A stretch of DNA of 64,000 bases from an uncultured Nonlabens sp. (GCF_947495285.1 NZ_CANLXZ010000009.1:1-64000), one strand, 5' to 3'. Counted from the stretch's first letter, positions 44,412 to 55,410 are shown. Translations and numbers: made by a program. Notes: generated from the sequence alone by a model not told the origin.

Positions 44412-45158
44412 ATGAAACTTACTTTAAAAATATGGAGACAGGCTAGTCCTGAGGCCAAAGGAAAAATGGTTACTTATCCACTAGATGGTGTGGATGGTGA
44501 TATGTCTTTCCTTGAAATGATGGATATCTTAAACGAAGAACTGGTTAATAAGGGTGAGGAGCCTGTAGAATTTGACCACGACTGTCGTGAAGGTATCTGT
44601 GGATCTTGTAACATGATGATTAATGGACAACCTCATGGACCGCAAAAACTGACTACAACATGTCAGTTGCACATGAGAAAATTTAATGATGGCGACACCA
44701 TTACCATTGAGCCGTGGAGAGCTGCTGCTTTTCCTGTTATAAAGGATTTAATTGTAGATCGTTCTTCTTTTGATAGAATACAGCAAGCTGGTGCTTATGT
44801 GTCTGTAAATACCTCTGGTAATACTCAAGATGCTAATTCTATTCCTATTGAAAAAGCAAAGGCTGACGAGGCATTCCACTCAGCTACTTGTATAGGCTGT
44901 GGAGCGTGTGTTGCTGCATGTAAAAATGCTAGTGCTATGTTGTTTACTAGTGCAAAGGTATCTCAGTATGCATTATTACCGCAAGGTGAGGTAGAGGCCA
45001 CGGATCGTGTTATGAATATGGTACGTCAGATGGATATGGAAGGCTTCGGTAACTGTACTAATACTGGAGCATGTATGATTGAGTGTCCTAAGGGAATTAA
45101 GCTAGAAAACATCGCTAGAATGAACCGTGAGTATCTTAAAGCAGAAACGTTAGGATAA
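44412..45158 (+). CDS. sdhB: Succinate dehydrogenase iron-sulfur subunit
   Basis: 248 aa. The plant-type [2Fe-2S] domain has CREGICGSC followed by a fourth Cys about 20 residues on (TTTCQ). The C-terminal ferredoxin domain has [11 protein letters not shown] and [15 protein letters not shown] for the [4Fe-4S] and [3Fe-4S] clusters. It carries electrons from SdhA to SdhC. Last gene of the operon, followed by a terminator. Confidence 0.96.
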   Translation: MKLTLKIWRQASPEAKGKMVTYPLDGVDGDMSFLEMMDILNEELVNKGEEPVEFDHDCREGICGSCNMMINGQPHGPQKLTTTCQLHMRKFNDGDTITIEPWRAAAFPVIKDLIVDRSSFDRIQQAGAYVSVNTSGNTQDANSIPIEKAKADEAFHSATCIGCGACVAACKNASAMLFTSAKVSQYALLPQGEVEATDRVMNMVRQMDMEGFGNCTNTGACMIECPKGIKLENIARMNREYLKAETLG

Positions 45159-45187
45159 ATCTAAGGTTCATTACTACCTAAATTTTA

Positions 45188-45226
45188 AAGGATTCAAGAG
45201 CGGTAACGTTTTTGAATCTTTTTTTG
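45188..45226 (+). terminator. sdhCAB terminator
   Basis: GGATTCAA, 15-nt loop, TTGAATC followed by a T run, about 30 bp past the sdhB stop. Confidence 0.7.
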
Positions 45227-45459
45227 TTTCAAATTTAATTATGATTGATTTTTTAATTCTGATCCTTTATTGCCTTAAGGATGTAATCGCTTTTTAAGCG
45301 TGTTTAAGAATCAATTGACTGCCGGTGACCGACTACTAGTGTTGTTAGCTTACTTAGTTATTTATGATATCTAGACGTATCGATACGTGCTATGTAGCTA
45401 TATTTTTAGTTTGGTTTTTTGTTGTTATAGTTATGTAACGAGGGTTTGTTTATTTTATA

Positions 45460-46260
45460 ACCTAATTAATACCAATTATCTAGGTCTGTTTTGGTCAGTT
45501 TAGTTGGACACACTCTATTTTTGGGTTTTATATCTATGATGTGAGTTTGTTGTCTTACGGTTTAAATAGTTATGGATTATCATGAAATGATGCCATACCA
45601 AGAGGTTAGTCTATGCATCTCCTATAGTAAAACCATTTATAATTGTACTCTCAATAGATTATGTACATCTTTTTGCACCGATTAAGCCATTTTTATGTGC
45701 TTCTCTGTTCTTCTCAATGACTCTTAGTTCTATACCTTCTTTGTTAGTTCTTGATTTTTAGTCCAATAACATACTTGATAGGCAAACCTATTTTCCCACA
45801 GAAACCACAGATGAAAATTATAATCTCTTGTTGTTCGTGCGGTATCAGTCGATGACCTATGTGTTTATTCTTTTCTGCAAAATGTCGACAGGCGTATCCT
45901 ATAGGATCACTTTATTGTCGGCTCTTAAGGAAATATGTTCTGCCTCAGCGTTCTGTTTACATTCAAATTTCTAATGCCTCCATCTGTAAATTGTATTATT
46001 TAGATTTATTAGATAGGTTGTATTAAATTATGTCTCCTCGATTTATGTTGCAATTATTTAGCTTATTGGTGTAAAGTTGAGTCTGCTTTAATGTCATATT
46101 CGTCCCAAGCTTTAGTTCTTGAATGGAACCCTTGCTATCTTCACATAGAACATAAGATTTAAAAAAATGTGTATAGTTATTTGGGATTATCCTGAAATAC
46201 CTTGCCTTTTCATTACGTTTTTGTTTGTGTATGATTATTCTAGGACGCGATAGTTGATAA
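45460..46260 (-). pseudogene. Decayed coding region, possibly a mobile-element relic
   Basis: The 1175-bp gap 45159-46333 holds no intact gene, but the minus strand has open stretches with protein-like composition in different frames. One runs from about 46250 to 46023 (includes SKGSIQELKLGTN). Another runs 45908-45744 (includes YACRHFAEKNKHIGHR). A third begins near 45743 (RVIEKNREAHKNGL). The strand, order and several stops suggest one old gene broken by frameshifts. A transposase is my guess; I found no terminal repeats or a DDE triad. Confidence 0.35.
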
Positions 46261-46264
46261 AACT

Positions 46265-46301
46265 AAAAAGCTCTTGTACATTTATGTACAAGAGCTTTTT
46301 T
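46265..46301. terminator. Strong bidirectional terminator
   Basis: AAAAAGCTCTTGTACA and its complement with a 4-nt loop and T run. Ends the fasciclin gene transcript on the minus strand. Confidence 0.9.
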
Positions 46302-46333
46302 AAAACCGAATTAAGATAACTGGTATACGTATA

Positions 46334-47350
46334 TTATCTTGAGTATAGAGAGCCAGCTATTTTTTGAATTGTGCCGTTTGCTACATGAAGTATACCTTCC
46401 TGGTCACCTATTAAGTTAACCGTATGTAGGGATAACCCATTATTCACAGTTAGTGAGACGCTTCCATCATTATTAATACGGCTAGTCGCTGTACGTAATC
46501 TAGTAACTACTTCTTCATTATTTTCTAGTTGTCCTACATAATGAGTTCCTGTTTCAGAAACATGAGAGTCAACAAAATCTCCGAATCTGTCTCCTACAGG
46601 AGCGCTAATAAAGTCTGCCTCAAAGGCTAGAGCAGCTTCAATTACTTCTGGTCTCGGTAAAAATACGGTAAGCGGTGTGTTAGAGCTTTCTACTATTCTT
46701 TGATCACATAAGGATATTATTTCTTCACTTTCAGGACTTTGTGCTATTACGTCTCTCATTGTATTGAAAGATTCATAAGAAACCAATAAAGACTGTAATG
46801 TAGACGGTTCAATGATATTATTTACTATTGTTGCATTACCGTTACTAAATGACATGGTTTCATTCATTACATCTACACCGTTTAAAGTAGTGGTATTACC
46901 CTGGTGTTTTACTACTGCTGCGATATTATTATCGCTGTTAAACAATTGCGTGGCTCTGGTAGTAATGATTACTTCTGGCTCTGTTCTTTGTGATCTTATA
47001 TCAATATCGCTATTCATTATATGATTAAGCAATACTTGCTTTAGGTAGTTAGATGGGATATCTTCAATAGATTGGTAATTATTCTCTTGTAAAAAAGCAT
47101 TAAATGCACTGTTGTCCGGTAAAAACACATAAGAAAGCTCACTAGAATCTAACGTAGTTAAAAGGTCTACTTGTTCTAATGCTGTGGCTAGGTTGGTGAG
47201 GTTGTTTTGCGATTTAACATAATCAGCAATAGTCCCTTCGGTAGGGTCTATGTATAAATCTTCGTTAGTTATTTCGTCCTTTTCACAAGACACAATAATA
47301 GAAATGAGACAAAACAAAAGCAGGCTACGTAGTAAGTAAAAATTCTTCAT
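46334..47350 (-). CDS. Fasciclin-domain lipoprotein
   Basis: 338 aa. Signal peptide with lipobox SIIVSC (C22). Two fasciclin domains (about 40-175 and 185-335): the first has LSYVFLPDNSAFNAFL and VLLNHI, the second has LTVFLPRPEVIEAAL and a C-terminal ILHVANGTIQKI, close to the family's end motif. Fasciclin proteins mediate adhesion; here it would be anchored in the outer membrane. A single gene followed by a strong terminator. Confidence 0.88.
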   Translation of the reverse strand: MKNFYLLRSLLLFCLISIIVSCEKDEITNEDLYIDPTEGTIADYVKSQNNLTNLATALEQVDLLTTLDSSELSYVFLPDNSAFNAFLQENNYQSIEDIPSNYLKQVLLNHIMNSDIDIRSQRTEPEVIITTRATQLFNSDNNIAAVVKHQGNTTTLNGVDVMNETMSFSNGNATIVNNIIEPSTLQSLLVSYESFNTMRDVIAQSPESEEIISLCDQRIVESSNTPLTVFLPRPEVIEAALAFEADFISAPVGDRFGDFVDSHVSETGTHYVGQLENNEEVVTRLRTATSRINNDGSVSLTVNNGLSLHTVNLIGDQEGILHVANGTIQKIAGSLYSR

Positions 47351-47855
47351 GATTTTCGGTTTATTCGTTTATCGGTACAAATATCACGTTAATCTGTGTA
47401 AAATCCCTATAGTCAACCATAAATAATTCATGATAAACGAGTATTATTGTATTGCATCGATATTAATATCTCTTCTCACAAAGATTAAATACCTGAAAAA
47501 CAACATAATAGAGGTGTGTAATTTTATTTTAGTATTTTTATATTTATTAAAAATAAAAATGCTTTTTATCGATGTTATTTACTTTACTTATCTTTTTTAT
47601 AGCTTATAATGTATATGTTTACAGATGGTTATGTATTTATATCTAAATCTTAAACATTTAGGTGTATTCTTGTGGAGACTGTTTTCAACTTATAAAAATT
47701 ACCTAAGGTTAAAATTATGTGTTGGTTTAGGTTATTAGTATCTTTCAAGGGTACTTTTTTTATGATACGTTATTATTAAAGGAATTGTATTTATTGTATG
47801 GATTCCATCAGTTTTATTTTTTCATTTTGTAATACAATTGTTGTAATTTCCCTTC
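47351..47855. other. AT-rich intergenic region with nothing recognised
   Basis: About 505 bp between divergent genes, so it must hold two promoters, but I found no clear TAnnTTTG box, RNA, repeat or ORF. Confidence 0.5.
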
Positions 47856-48989
47856 ATGATATCAAAATTACCCAACGTTACAGACTCCATTTTCACAACA
47901 ATGAGTAGGCTGTCGCAAGAACATGATGCTATTAATCTTGCCCAAGGTTTTCCCAACTTTTCTGTAGACACCATACTGAAGGATTTACATATTAAAGCTA
48001 TTCAAGATGATAAGAATCAGTACGCACCCATGGCTGGATTATTTTCATTACGTGCTGCGATTTCTAATATGACACAGCAACAGCATGAAGCGTTTTACAA
48101 TCCAGAAAATGAAATTTGCCTTACTGCAGGTGCTACACAAGCTATTTATTGCGCGATACAAACAGTGGTACATCCAGGTGATGAGGTGATTGTTTTCACA
48201 CCTGCCTATGACTGCTATGAACCGGCGATTCAACTAGCTGGTGGTAAAATAATAAGTGTTGCTATGGGTTTACCTGACTTCTCTATAGACTGGCAAGAAG
48301 TAAAGGATAAAATTACGTCACGTACAAAAATGATCATGATTAACTCACCGCATAATCCTAGTGGTAATATGTTGAGTCATCAGGACATGTTAGTTATACA
48401 AGAAATTGTAGTAGAACACAATTTAGTATTATTAAGTGACGAGGTGTATGAACATATTATTTATGAAGGTAGAGAGCATTACAGTGCAGCTAGATATCAA
48501 GGTTTGCGAGAACGTAGTTTTATAACAGGCAGTTTTGGTAAAACATTTCACATTACTGGATGGAAAATTGGATATTGCCTCGCACCGCTGCATCTCATGA
48601 AAGAATTTTATAAAATACATCAATACATGGTCTTCTGTGTGAGTCACCCTGGTCAAGATGCCATTGCAAATTACCTTCAAAAAGCACAGCGCTATTTAGA
48701 TCTAGGTAAATTTTATCAACGCAAGCGAGATCTATTCCTTAACTCAATTAAAGAAAGTAAGTTTACCTTTACACCAGCCCAAGGTTCTTATTTCCAATTA
48801 TTAAATTATAGCGCCATAACTGACGAAGGTGATTTTAACTTTGCAAAACGACTTACCATAGAACATAAAATAGCAAGTATTCCTATCTCTGTTTTTATGA
48901 AAGGTGAAGATCCTAAAATGTTAAGATTTTGTTTTGCAAAGAAAGACGAAGAAATCATTGCTGCTGCAAAAATATTGAATAGCTTGTAA
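47856..48989 (+). CDS. Methionine aminotransferase-like PLP enzyme (fold type I)
   Basis: 377 aa. GLFSLRAAIS, CLTAGATQAIYCAI, MIMINSPHNPSGNML, LLSDEVYEHI and SFGKTFHITGWKIGYC (PLP Lys in GKTF) define a class I/II aminotransferase. SLAQGFPNF-type opening (NLAQGFPNF) and length fit the YbdL/kynurenine-type group that acts on methionine. Substrate preference is by resemblance. A small lipoprotein gene follows after 46 bp. Confidence 0.87.
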   Translation: MISKLPNVTDSIFTTMSRLSQEHDAINLAQGFPNFSVDTILKDLHIKAIQDDKNQYAPMAGLFSLRAAISNMTQQQHEAFYNPENEICLTAGATQAIYCAIQTVVHPGDEVIVFTPAYDCYEPAIQLAGGKIISVAMGLPDFSIDWQEVKDKITSRTKMIMINSPHNPSGNMLSHQDMLVIQEIVVEHNLVLLSDEVYEHIIYEGREHYSAARYQGLRERSFITGSFGKTFHITGWKIGYCLAPLHLMKEFYKIHQYMVFCVSHPGQDAIANYLQKAQRYLDLGKFYQRKRDLFLNSIKESKFTFTPAQGSYFQLLNYSAITDEGDFNFAKRLTIEHKIASIPISVFMKGEDPKMLRFCFAKKDEEIIAAAKILNSL

Positions 48990-49034
48990 AAATTACTGAA
49001 TGAAAACCACTTGTCTTATAAAAATTAAACCATT

Positions 49035-49529
49035 ATGAAATACTTGATTATCTGTTTAGGGATTGCTTTGAGCTCTTGTAGTTCTCAAAAAATAAATAAA
49101 AATATGGCTACATCAGATTTTAAAACAGAATTAGAACCTCATTTTCAGATCTGGTCTGCTGGTGCTCCAGGCTCTCGTAGTGGTGTATCGCTTTATTTTC
49201 CTGCCTCGATTCTAGAGGGTAACGAGTTTGTAGCAGCATACTTCCGTGGTATGGAGAAAAAAACGGCCAGTTTTACTTCTAATAATAAAAAAATGTTAGT
49301 TACTCGTTTTGATTTACCACGCATAGATAGAGAAATGTCTCTGGATCCTAAAAAGGAATACGGGAATAAGTCACCATATCTAGAAAACGTACCTTTTCAA
49401 TTAAATAATGATCAGGCGGTTATCGCTTTTTTAAAAAATGGAAAAACCATGTATGTAAAACTAGATGGAATAGATCAAAAAGAAACCATGGCTTATCCTA
49501 GTGCTCCACCTCAAAGTAATAGAAATTAA
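49035..49529 (+). CDS. Small predicted lipoprotein
   Basis: 164 aa. Lipobox ALSSC (C15). The mature part is beta-rich and basic, with no recognised motif. It is 46 bp after the aminotransferase gene and could be in its operon. Function unknown. Confidence 0.75.
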   Translation: MKYLIICLGIALSSCSSQKINKNMATSDFKTELEPHFQIWSAGAPGSRSGVSLYFPASILEGNEFVAAYFRGMEKKTASFTSNNKKMLVTRFDLPRIDREMSLDPKKEYGNKSPYLENVPFQLNNDQAVIAFLKNGKTMYVKLDGIDQKETMAYPSAPPQSNRN

Positions 49530-49673
49530 ATAGAAAATATACTGTTCACTCATAATCAGAAAGGGTTCACTCATGGTAACTAACTATTTTTGAGTCCTTT
49601 CTTTCTATAGGTTTGTCAAAACATTTTAATTTTAAACAATCTAGTTATAGTTGAGGCTCTTGTTTTTGAGTTC

Positions 49674-49689
49674 CGCTTTCGCGAAAGCG
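49674..49689. repeat. 16-bp palindrome CGCTTTCGCGAAAGCG, copy 14
   Basis: Exact copy in the 283-bp gap upstream of the flippase promoter box. An imperfect hairpin precedes it (about 49560-49605). Confidence 0.95.
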
Positions 49690-49782
49690 CAAGTAAAACA
49701 AATCTCAAATAATATAAGTGGCCATATCAATGTCATTGGGTCCAAGCAAAGAATAGAGGTAAAAGATATATGAAAATAATCC

Positions 49783-49790
49783 TACCTTTG
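49783..49790 (+). promoter_or_regulatory. TAnnTTTG box upstream of the flippase operon
   Basis: TACCTTTG, 22 bp before the TTG start at 49813. Confidence 0.5.
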
Positions 49791-49812
49791 AAATTCAATT
49801 AATCCACGTTTT

Positions 49813-51279
49813 TTGACTTCCATAAAAAACCTTTTTAAGAATACTTTTATATACGGTCTCGCGACAGTTTTACCGCGATTGCTTACTGTGTTGTTGACTA
49901 ATTTGCTTACGTCCTATTTACCTAGCCCAATTGAATTTGGAGAAGCAAATCTCATCTTTACCTATATTATTTTTGCAAATGTGATCCTTACCTATGGAAT
50001 GGAAACAGCGTTTTTTAGATTTTATAATGACGCATCTACTAAGGCAAAGACCTTAAGTACTGCTCTTATCTCTTTATTAATAACAACATTAGTTTTTGGA
50101 AGTGTCGCTTATTTGTGTAGAGATCTCATTGCTGCAGTAACAGAGCTCTCTGCGTCCTACTGGAAATGGGTTATAGGTGTAATTGTTTTTGACACTTTAA
50201 TGGTGATTCCATTTGCCTACATGCGTGCTCAAGGAAAGTCTACAAATTATGCCTTAATAAAGTTGTTTAACGTAGTGATTACAGTAGGAATGACATATTT
50301 GTTCTTTACGATTTTACAATACGCTCCAGCAATTGAAAAAGTTTTACCTACAGATAAAATAGAACTATTCTTTATTGCTTTTCTCTCTGCTAGTGTTTTG
50401 ACATTTTTAATTGTAATTAAACCTTATTTTCTAAAATGGCAATTTGATAAAACGTTATGTAAAAAAATGCTGTTTTATGGTTGGCCTATTTTGTTGGCTG
50501 GTTTAGCTTTTGCAATCAATGAATCGATAGATCGAGTACTGTTGCAATATATACTACCATATGATGCCGCAGAAAATAAGGCGATAGTAGGAGTTTATTC
50601 AGCTGGTTACAAACTTGCAGTAGGAATGACATTATATGCACAAGCATTTAGACTAGGAGTAGAGCCTTTCTTTTTTAGCCAGTCTGGCGATAAAAATGCA
50701 ACACAACAATATGCTTTGATAACTAAGGCATTTGTAGCCCTAGGATCGGTAGCTCTAGTTGCCTATGTAGTTCTAGTAGATTTTATACGTCCATTTATAG
50801 TAGATAAAGGTTTTGAAACCGCCATGGAAGTAGTGCCATTGATTTTAATCGCTTATTTCTTCTCTGGTGTCTATCAAACGCTATCGGTGTGGTATAAAAT
50901 CCAAGATAAAACCAGGTATGGTGCTTACATTTCTATTGCTGCAGCGATTCTTACTATTGTAGTAAACGTACTTCTGATTCCGCATATAGGATATATGGCA
51001 AGTGCTTATGCTACTTGTGCAGCTTATGGAGTAATGATGGTGATTTCTTACTTGATAGGTAGAAAACACCTCGCTGTTCCTTACGATCTCAAAAATATTC
51101 TGCTATATTTATGCCTTTCTATTTCATTATCATTAGTTTTCTTTTACTATATAAGAAGTGAATTAGGTATAGAAACGTGGCAAACCTACCTAACAGGAGT
51201 GTTAATGACTCTTATTGTATTAGGTGTAGTTTGCTTGCGCGAAAAAGAAATTATCAATAAAATCCTCAGAAGAAAATGA
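49813..51279 (+). CDS. Polysaccharide flippase (MOP/Wzx family)
   Basis: 488 aa with about twelve to fourteen membrane helices and charged loops in MATE/Wzx order. It would move a lipid-linked sugar precursor across the inner membrane. The start is TTG (49813); the first in-frame ATG is some 57 codons later and would remove the first helices. It leads a long operon and overlaps dut by 4 bp (ATGA). The linked nucleotidyltransferase supports a role in surface polysaccharide. Confidence 0.87.
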   Translation: MTSIKNLFKNTFIYGLATVLPRLLTVLLTNLLTSYLPSPIEFGEANLIFTYIIFANVILTYGMETAFFRFYNDASTKAKTLSTALISLLITTLVFGSVAYLCRDLIAAVTELSASYWKWVIGVIVFDTLMVIPFAYMRAQGKSTNYALIKLFNVVITVGMTYLFFTILQYAPAIEKVLPTDKIELFFIAFLSASVLTFLIVIKPYFLKWQFDKTLCKKMLFYGWPILLAGLAFAINESIDRVLLQYILPYDAAENKAIVGVYSAGYKLAVGMTLYAQAFRLGVEPFFFSQSGDKNATQQYALITKAFVALGSVALVAYVVLVDFIRPFIVDKGFETAMEVVPLILIAYFFSGVYQTLSVWYKIQDKTRYGAYISIAAAILTIVVNVLLIPHIGYMASAYATCAAYGVMMVISYLIGRKHLAVPYDLKNILLYLCLSISLSLVFFYYIRSELGIETWQTYLTGVLMTLIVLGVVCLREKEIINKILRRK

Positions 51280-51710
51280 CCATCAAGATTATAAATAAAT
51301 CATCGCACGCTTTACCTCATTATGAAACTGAAGCAAGTGCAGGAATGGACTTAAGAGCAAATCTAGAAACAGCAGTGACATTACAACCACTAGAAAGAGC
51401 GATCATAAAAACAGGATTATTTATTGAATTACCTATAGGGACTGAGGCGCAAGTAAGACCTAGAAGTGGTCTAGCAGCAAAAAAAGGAGTAACTGTCCTT
51501 AATGCGCCAGGAACTATAGATGCAGATTATCGTGGCGAGATAGGTGTGATTCTTGTAAATTTATCTAGCGAGCCATTCACAGTTGAGAACGGTGAGCGCA
51601 TCGCACAACTAGTTATCGCAAAGCATGAGCGTGCCGACTGGCAACAAGTAGAAGAATTAAGTTCTACAGAACGTGGAGAAGGTGGTTTTGGGAGTACTGG
51701 ATTGAAGTAA
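51276..51710 (+). CDS. dut: dUTP diphosphatase
   Basis: 144 aa. All five trimeric dUTPase motifs are present: [39 protein letters not shown] and GEGGFGSTG. It hydrolyses dUTP to dUMP and pyrophosphate. Full length. Its start overlaps the flippase stop, so dut is inside an envelope operon, an arrangement that I know from other Flavobacteriaceae. Confidence 0.96.
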   Translation: MTIKIINKSSHALPHYETEASAGMDLRANLETAVTLQPLERAIIKTGLFIELPIGTEAQVRPRSGLAAKKGVTVLNAPGTIDADYRGEIGVILVNLSSEPFTVENGERIAQLVIAKHERADWQQVEELSSTERGEGGFGSTGLK

Positions 51711-51765
51711 GTCTAAAATTCCTGCACAGGGCAATAATTTTAACTCATTTAATAAAGTTGGATCT

Positions 51766-52932
51766 ATGAAAAGTTTAATTTTAGTAAGTTGTTTCTTTAT
51801 CTCAATCTTCAGTTTTTCTCAAATCGAGAATAAGAATGCTGTAATGTCTAAGGTTATTTGTGAATGCTTAGAGAATGCAGAAAAGGAAGGTACTCTGAAA
51901 GATAATTTTGAAAAAACATATAAGGAATGTCAGAAAGGAGCTGTTTTTGCTGGTGCCTTATCTCAAATTACAAAAGATAGAGACACTACGCTGACACTTA
52001 ATCCCAACGCTTCTCTAGATACCATTGATCAATCAGATATGGAGGCAACGTTAGAATTACTTTCCAATGAGTGTGATCTTTACAATAAGTATAATGCAGC
52101 AGCTGTTTCTGTAGAAAATATGCTGCCAGACGTTACCGATATCGCTTGTGACTGTATAAGTGAGGTTTCTACTAGTATTTCTCAAGCAGATAAAAACACA
52201 GCTATAAAGCAATGTACTACTGAGGCTATAGTTAGTAGCAATTCTATTCAAGAATTAAAACTAGGTACAGTAGAAAAAATGAGATCTTTCTTGAAGTTGG
52301 TTTCAAATAATTTAGTTGAAAATTGTCCCGCAGTAGAGCGATTGGTTTTTTCTAACGATGAAGAAAAGTTAAACTCATATTCCACAAATGAGAAAGCCAT
52401 GGAATTCTATTTAGATGGGATAGATTATATGGAGGCTGAAAAATATAATAAGGCCATTAAGTTGTATGAAAAAGCGGTTAAATTAGATCCTAAGTTTGTT
52501 TTTGCATGGGATAATTTGGGTAGATCTTACAGGCAGATTAATAAATTTGACAAAGCTATTAAGGCATATGAAAAATCTTATGAGGTAGATTCTTTAAATC
52601 CTACGTCTATAATGAATATGGCGGTAGCTTATAATTATAAAAAAGATTTTAAAAGTGCTGCGTTTTGGTATGAAAAACTAATTGAGGTAAATCCTAAAGA
52701 TCCTGAGGGGCATTATGGACTTGCACTCACTTATATGAATCAACAATTGATAGAAGATTCTTTAAAAAAGGCTATCGACGCTAGGCAATTGTATTTAGAT
52801 TCCAACTCACCTTATTCTGCAGATGCTGAAAAAATGATAGGCTTCTTATATCGTATGTTTGTAAAAGAGAATAAAGAAGATCTTTTTAATAAGATTTGTA
52901 CTGATAATAACTTAAATATTAAACTAGACTAA
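51766..52932 (+). CDS. Exported TPR protein
   Basis: 388 aa. Signal peptide 1-19. Two Cys-containing helical repeats (about 30-115 and 125-195; CECLENA and CDCISEV) precede at least four TPR motifs (about 205-345; YNKAIKLYEKAVKLDPKFVFAWDNL type). TPRs bind other proteins. It lies between dut and the nucleotidyltransferase and may be an insertion in an otherwise conserved operon. Partner unknown. Confidence 0.8.
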   Translation: MKSLILVSCFFISIFSFSQIENKNAVMSKVICECLENAEKEGTLKDNFEKTYKECQKGAVFAGALSQITKDRDTTLTLNPNASLDTIDQSDMEATLELLSNECDLYNKYNAAAVSVENMLPDVTDIACDCISEVSTSISQADKNTAIKQCTTEAIVSSNSIQELKLGTVEKMRSFLKLVSNNLVENCPAVERLVFSNDEEKLNSYSTNEKAMEFYLDGIDYMEAEKYNKAIKLYEKAVKLDPKFVFAWDNLGRSYRQINKFDKAIKAYEKSYEVDSLNPTSIMNMAVAYNYKKDFKSAAFWYEKLIEVNPKDPEGHYGLALTYMNQQLIEDSLKKAIDARQLYLDSNSPYSADAEKMIGFLYRMFVKENKEDLFNKICTDNNLNIKLD

Positions 52933-52994
52933 CTAAGAGATGTTTTTCCCATCTCAATAATATATAAATTCCTACCTGAATAGGAATAACGCCT

Positions 52995-54011
52995 ATGAAA
53001 ATAATCGTACCTATGGCAGGTCGTGGCTCACGACTCAGACCACATTCACTTACTGTTCCTAAACCATTAATCCCTATAGCAAACCAGCCTATTGTACATA
53101 GACTAGTTAAGGATATAGCACGCATACTTTCAGAGCCAGTAGAAGAGATCGCTTTTATTCTGGGTGATCCGGCTTTCTTTGGAGAAGAAGTGGTAAAAAG
53201 TTTAGAAAAACTTGCTGAAGGTCTAGGTGCCAAAGCTAGTATTTACCGTCAGTTAGAACCTCTAGGGACTGGTCACGCTATTATGTGTGCAGAGCCTTCT
53301 CTTTCTGGTCCAGCAGTAGTTGCTTATGCAGACACGTTAATAAGAGCAAGTTTTGAACTGGATCCTATAGCAGACGCTGTTATATGGACTAAGCAAGTAG
53401 ACCGTCCAGAAGCTTATGGTGTTGTGAAATTAAACGACCAACAAGAAATCGTAGAGCTAGTAGAAAAGCCAGAACAATTTGTAAGCGACCAGGCAGTTAT
53501 AGGTATCTATTACTTTAAAGAAATAGAGAAACTCAAAAAAGAACTGCAATTTGTGATCGATAACGAGATCATTAACGGTGGCGAGTACCAGATTAACGAC
53601 GGTATAAAAAGAATGATGGCTGCTGGAAATGTTTTTAAAACAGGTACAGTAGATGAGTGGATGGACTGCGGTAACAAGAATGTTGCCATAGAGACTAACC
53701 AGCGCATCATGACCTTTATGGAAAAAGATGGAAGTGAAGAAATCAACTCGCAACCTACTCTAGAAAACTCAACTATTATACAACCGTGTGTTATCGATAG
53801 CAGTGTCGTTCTTAAAAACAGTACCGTAGGACCGCACGTTTCTATAGGTGCAGGTACAGTCATAGATAACAGTACCATTACTAACTCATTGATACAAAAA
53901 AACACTAGTATTAAAAATGCTACATTAGACGAGGCTATGATAGGCAGTCACGTAACATACGATGCTAATTTTACTAAAATAAGTATCGGTGATTATTCTA
54001 CCATGGAATAA
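52995..54011 (+). CDS. Sugar-1-phosphate nucleotidyltransferase with left-handed beta-helix
   Basis: 338 aa. The GT-A-like nucleotidyltransferase domain (1-240) begins with PMAGRGSRLRPHSLTVPKPL and has EWMDCGN near its end. The C-terminal part (about 250-338) is a left-handed beta-helix with repeated N-S-T-I/V hexapeptides (ENSTII, KNSTVG, DNSTIT). It makes an NDP-sugar for surface polysaccharide; glucose-1-phosphate thymidylyl-type is likely but the substrate is not certain. Confidence 0.88.
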   Translation: MKIIVPMAGRGSRLRPHSLTVPKPLIPIANQPIVHRLVKDIARILSEPVEEIAFILGDPAFFGEEVVKSLEKLAEGLGAKASIYRQLEPLGTGHAIMCAEPSLSGPAVVAYADTLIRASFELDPIADAVIWTKQVDRPEAYGVVKLNDQQEIVELVEKPEQFVSDQAVIGIYYFKEIEKLKKELQFVIDNEIINGGEYQINDGIKRMMAAGNVFKTGTVDEWMDCGNKNVAIETNQRIMTFMEKDGSEEINSQPTLENSTIIQPCVIDSSVVLKNSTVGPHVSIGAGTVIDNSTITNSLIQKNTSIKNATLDEAMIGSHVTYDANFTKISIGDYSTME

Positions 54012-54033
54012 CTAGTATTGAAAACAATAACTT

Positions 54034-55410
54034 ATGATCAAGTCACTCCACATTCTCTCCTTTATTACACTATCTTTTTTGTGTAATAACCATATTATAG
54101 CTCAAGAAGAAGTATCCTCAGACGAGGTTAATGTGGATGATCTAGGTGACGTCTCTGACGACTTTAAGGATAATTTTTTCAATGCACTATCTGCAAAGGC
54201 TATCGGTAATCACGATAAGGCTATTTTATTTCTAGAGACCTGTGAAAAAATACAACCTGATACTGGAGTCATCCAGTTTGAAATGGGAAAGAATTATTTG
54301 ATGAGTAACGCTTTCGCGAAAGCGGAACAGAAAATAACTCGTGCCATTGAACTATCTGGAGAATCAGAATGGTTATTAGAAACTTTATATGACGTTTATA
54401 ACAAACAAAAGGAATATGAAAAATCGTTAACCGTTCTTGAGAAACTGGCAAGAATTAATGAAAACTATGAAGAGTTGCTGCCGTTTCAATACTTGAGAGT
54501 AAATAAAAATGAAGAAGCGCTTGCGATCATAGAAAAGCTAGATAAACGTCTAGGTGAGGATGACCGTCGCATACTGGTTAAAAGACAGGTGCAAGCAAGA
54601 CTAGGAGCAAATGAGGCTAGAGATGGCAATATTGAAGATCTAGAGGCTGCTATCGCGGCAAATCCTAAAGATGAAAAATCTTATATCAACCTCATTTATC
54701 TTTACAGTAAAAAGAATAACACAGATAAGGTTCAGGAAATAGCAGAAGAGTTAGATAAAAACTTGCCCAAAAGTGATAAAGCGCAACTCGCTCTTTATAA
54801 AATCTATCTAGAAGCAGGTAAAACACACAAGGGAATCAGGAGCATGCAAAAGGTTTTTGAATCTACACAGTTCGATACAGAGACTAAGATTAATGTGCTT
54901 AACGATTTTATACAATCTGATGCCACAGACATAGAAGATAATGATATTGATAATGCGATAAATGATTTTGCAGACCAGGTGGAAGATGTAAAAGCATTTA
55001 ATGCGCTCGGTGATTATTATCTTAAAAGAAAGGACGTAGGTAACTCTATAGCTTTTTATCAAAAAGGACTGGATATTGATAATAAGAATTACGACCTTAT
55101 TAAAAAGGTGGCGCTCTTAAGTATCGATATAAAAGATTATGATAAAACAGTAGAGATAACTGAGGAGGCGCTGAACGTTTTTCCTGCACAGGCATTGCTC
55201 TATTTGTTAAATGGCGTAGCACATAATAAGTTAGGTGAACCAGATAAGGCCATAGATCAACTAGAATCTGGATTAAGTTTTTTACTCGATGAGCCTAAGC
55301 TAGAAAGTGACATATATCAACAACTAGCGATAAGTTACGATCAAAAAGGTGACACAACTAAAGCTGCAAAAATGCGTTCTAAAGTAAAAACGCTGTCTAA
55401 AAATAAATAA
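54034..55410 (+). CDS. Exported TPR-repeat protein
   Basis: 458 aa. Signal peptide ending IIAQ (about 1-24). About ten TPR units follow (for example AIGNHDKAILFLETCEKIQP, NYDLIKKVALLSIDIKDY). It ends overlapping the DUF4292-like gene start (TAATG), so the two are coupled. A periplasmic scaffold is likely. A 16-bp palindrome encodes AFAKA at about 92-96, inside a TPR helix. Confidence 0.85.
   Translation: MIKSLHILSFITLSFLCNNHIIAQEEVSSDEVNVDDLGDVSDDFKDNFFNALSAKAIGNHDKAILFLETCEKIQPDTGVIQFEMGKNYLMSNAFAKAEQKITRAIELSGESEWLLETLYDVYNKQKEYEKSLTVLEKLARINENYEELLPFQYLRVNKNEEALAIIEKLDKRLGEDDRRILVKRQVQARLGANEARDGNIEDLEAAIAANPKDEKSYINLIYLYSKKNNTDKVQEIAEELDKNLPKSDKAQLALYKIYLEAGKTHKGIRSMQKVFESTQFDTETKINVLNDFIQSDATDIEDNDIDNAINDFADQVEDVKAFNALGDYYLKRKDVGNSIAFYQKGLDIDNKNYDLIKKVALLSIDIKDYDKTVEITEEALNVFPAQALLYLLNGVAHNKLGEPDKAIDQLESGLSFLLDEPKLESDIYQQLAISYDQKGDTTKAAKMRSKVKTLSKNK
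54309..54324. repeat. 16-bp palindrome CGCTTTCGCGAAAGCG, copy 15
   Basis: Exact copy inside the TPR gene, read as AFAKA within a TPR helix. Confidence 0.95.

Noticed and set aside
53457-53905. Minus-strand ORFs opposite the nucleotidyltransferase gene
   Set aside because: They lie wholly within a well-supported gene on the other strand and have shadow-like composition.
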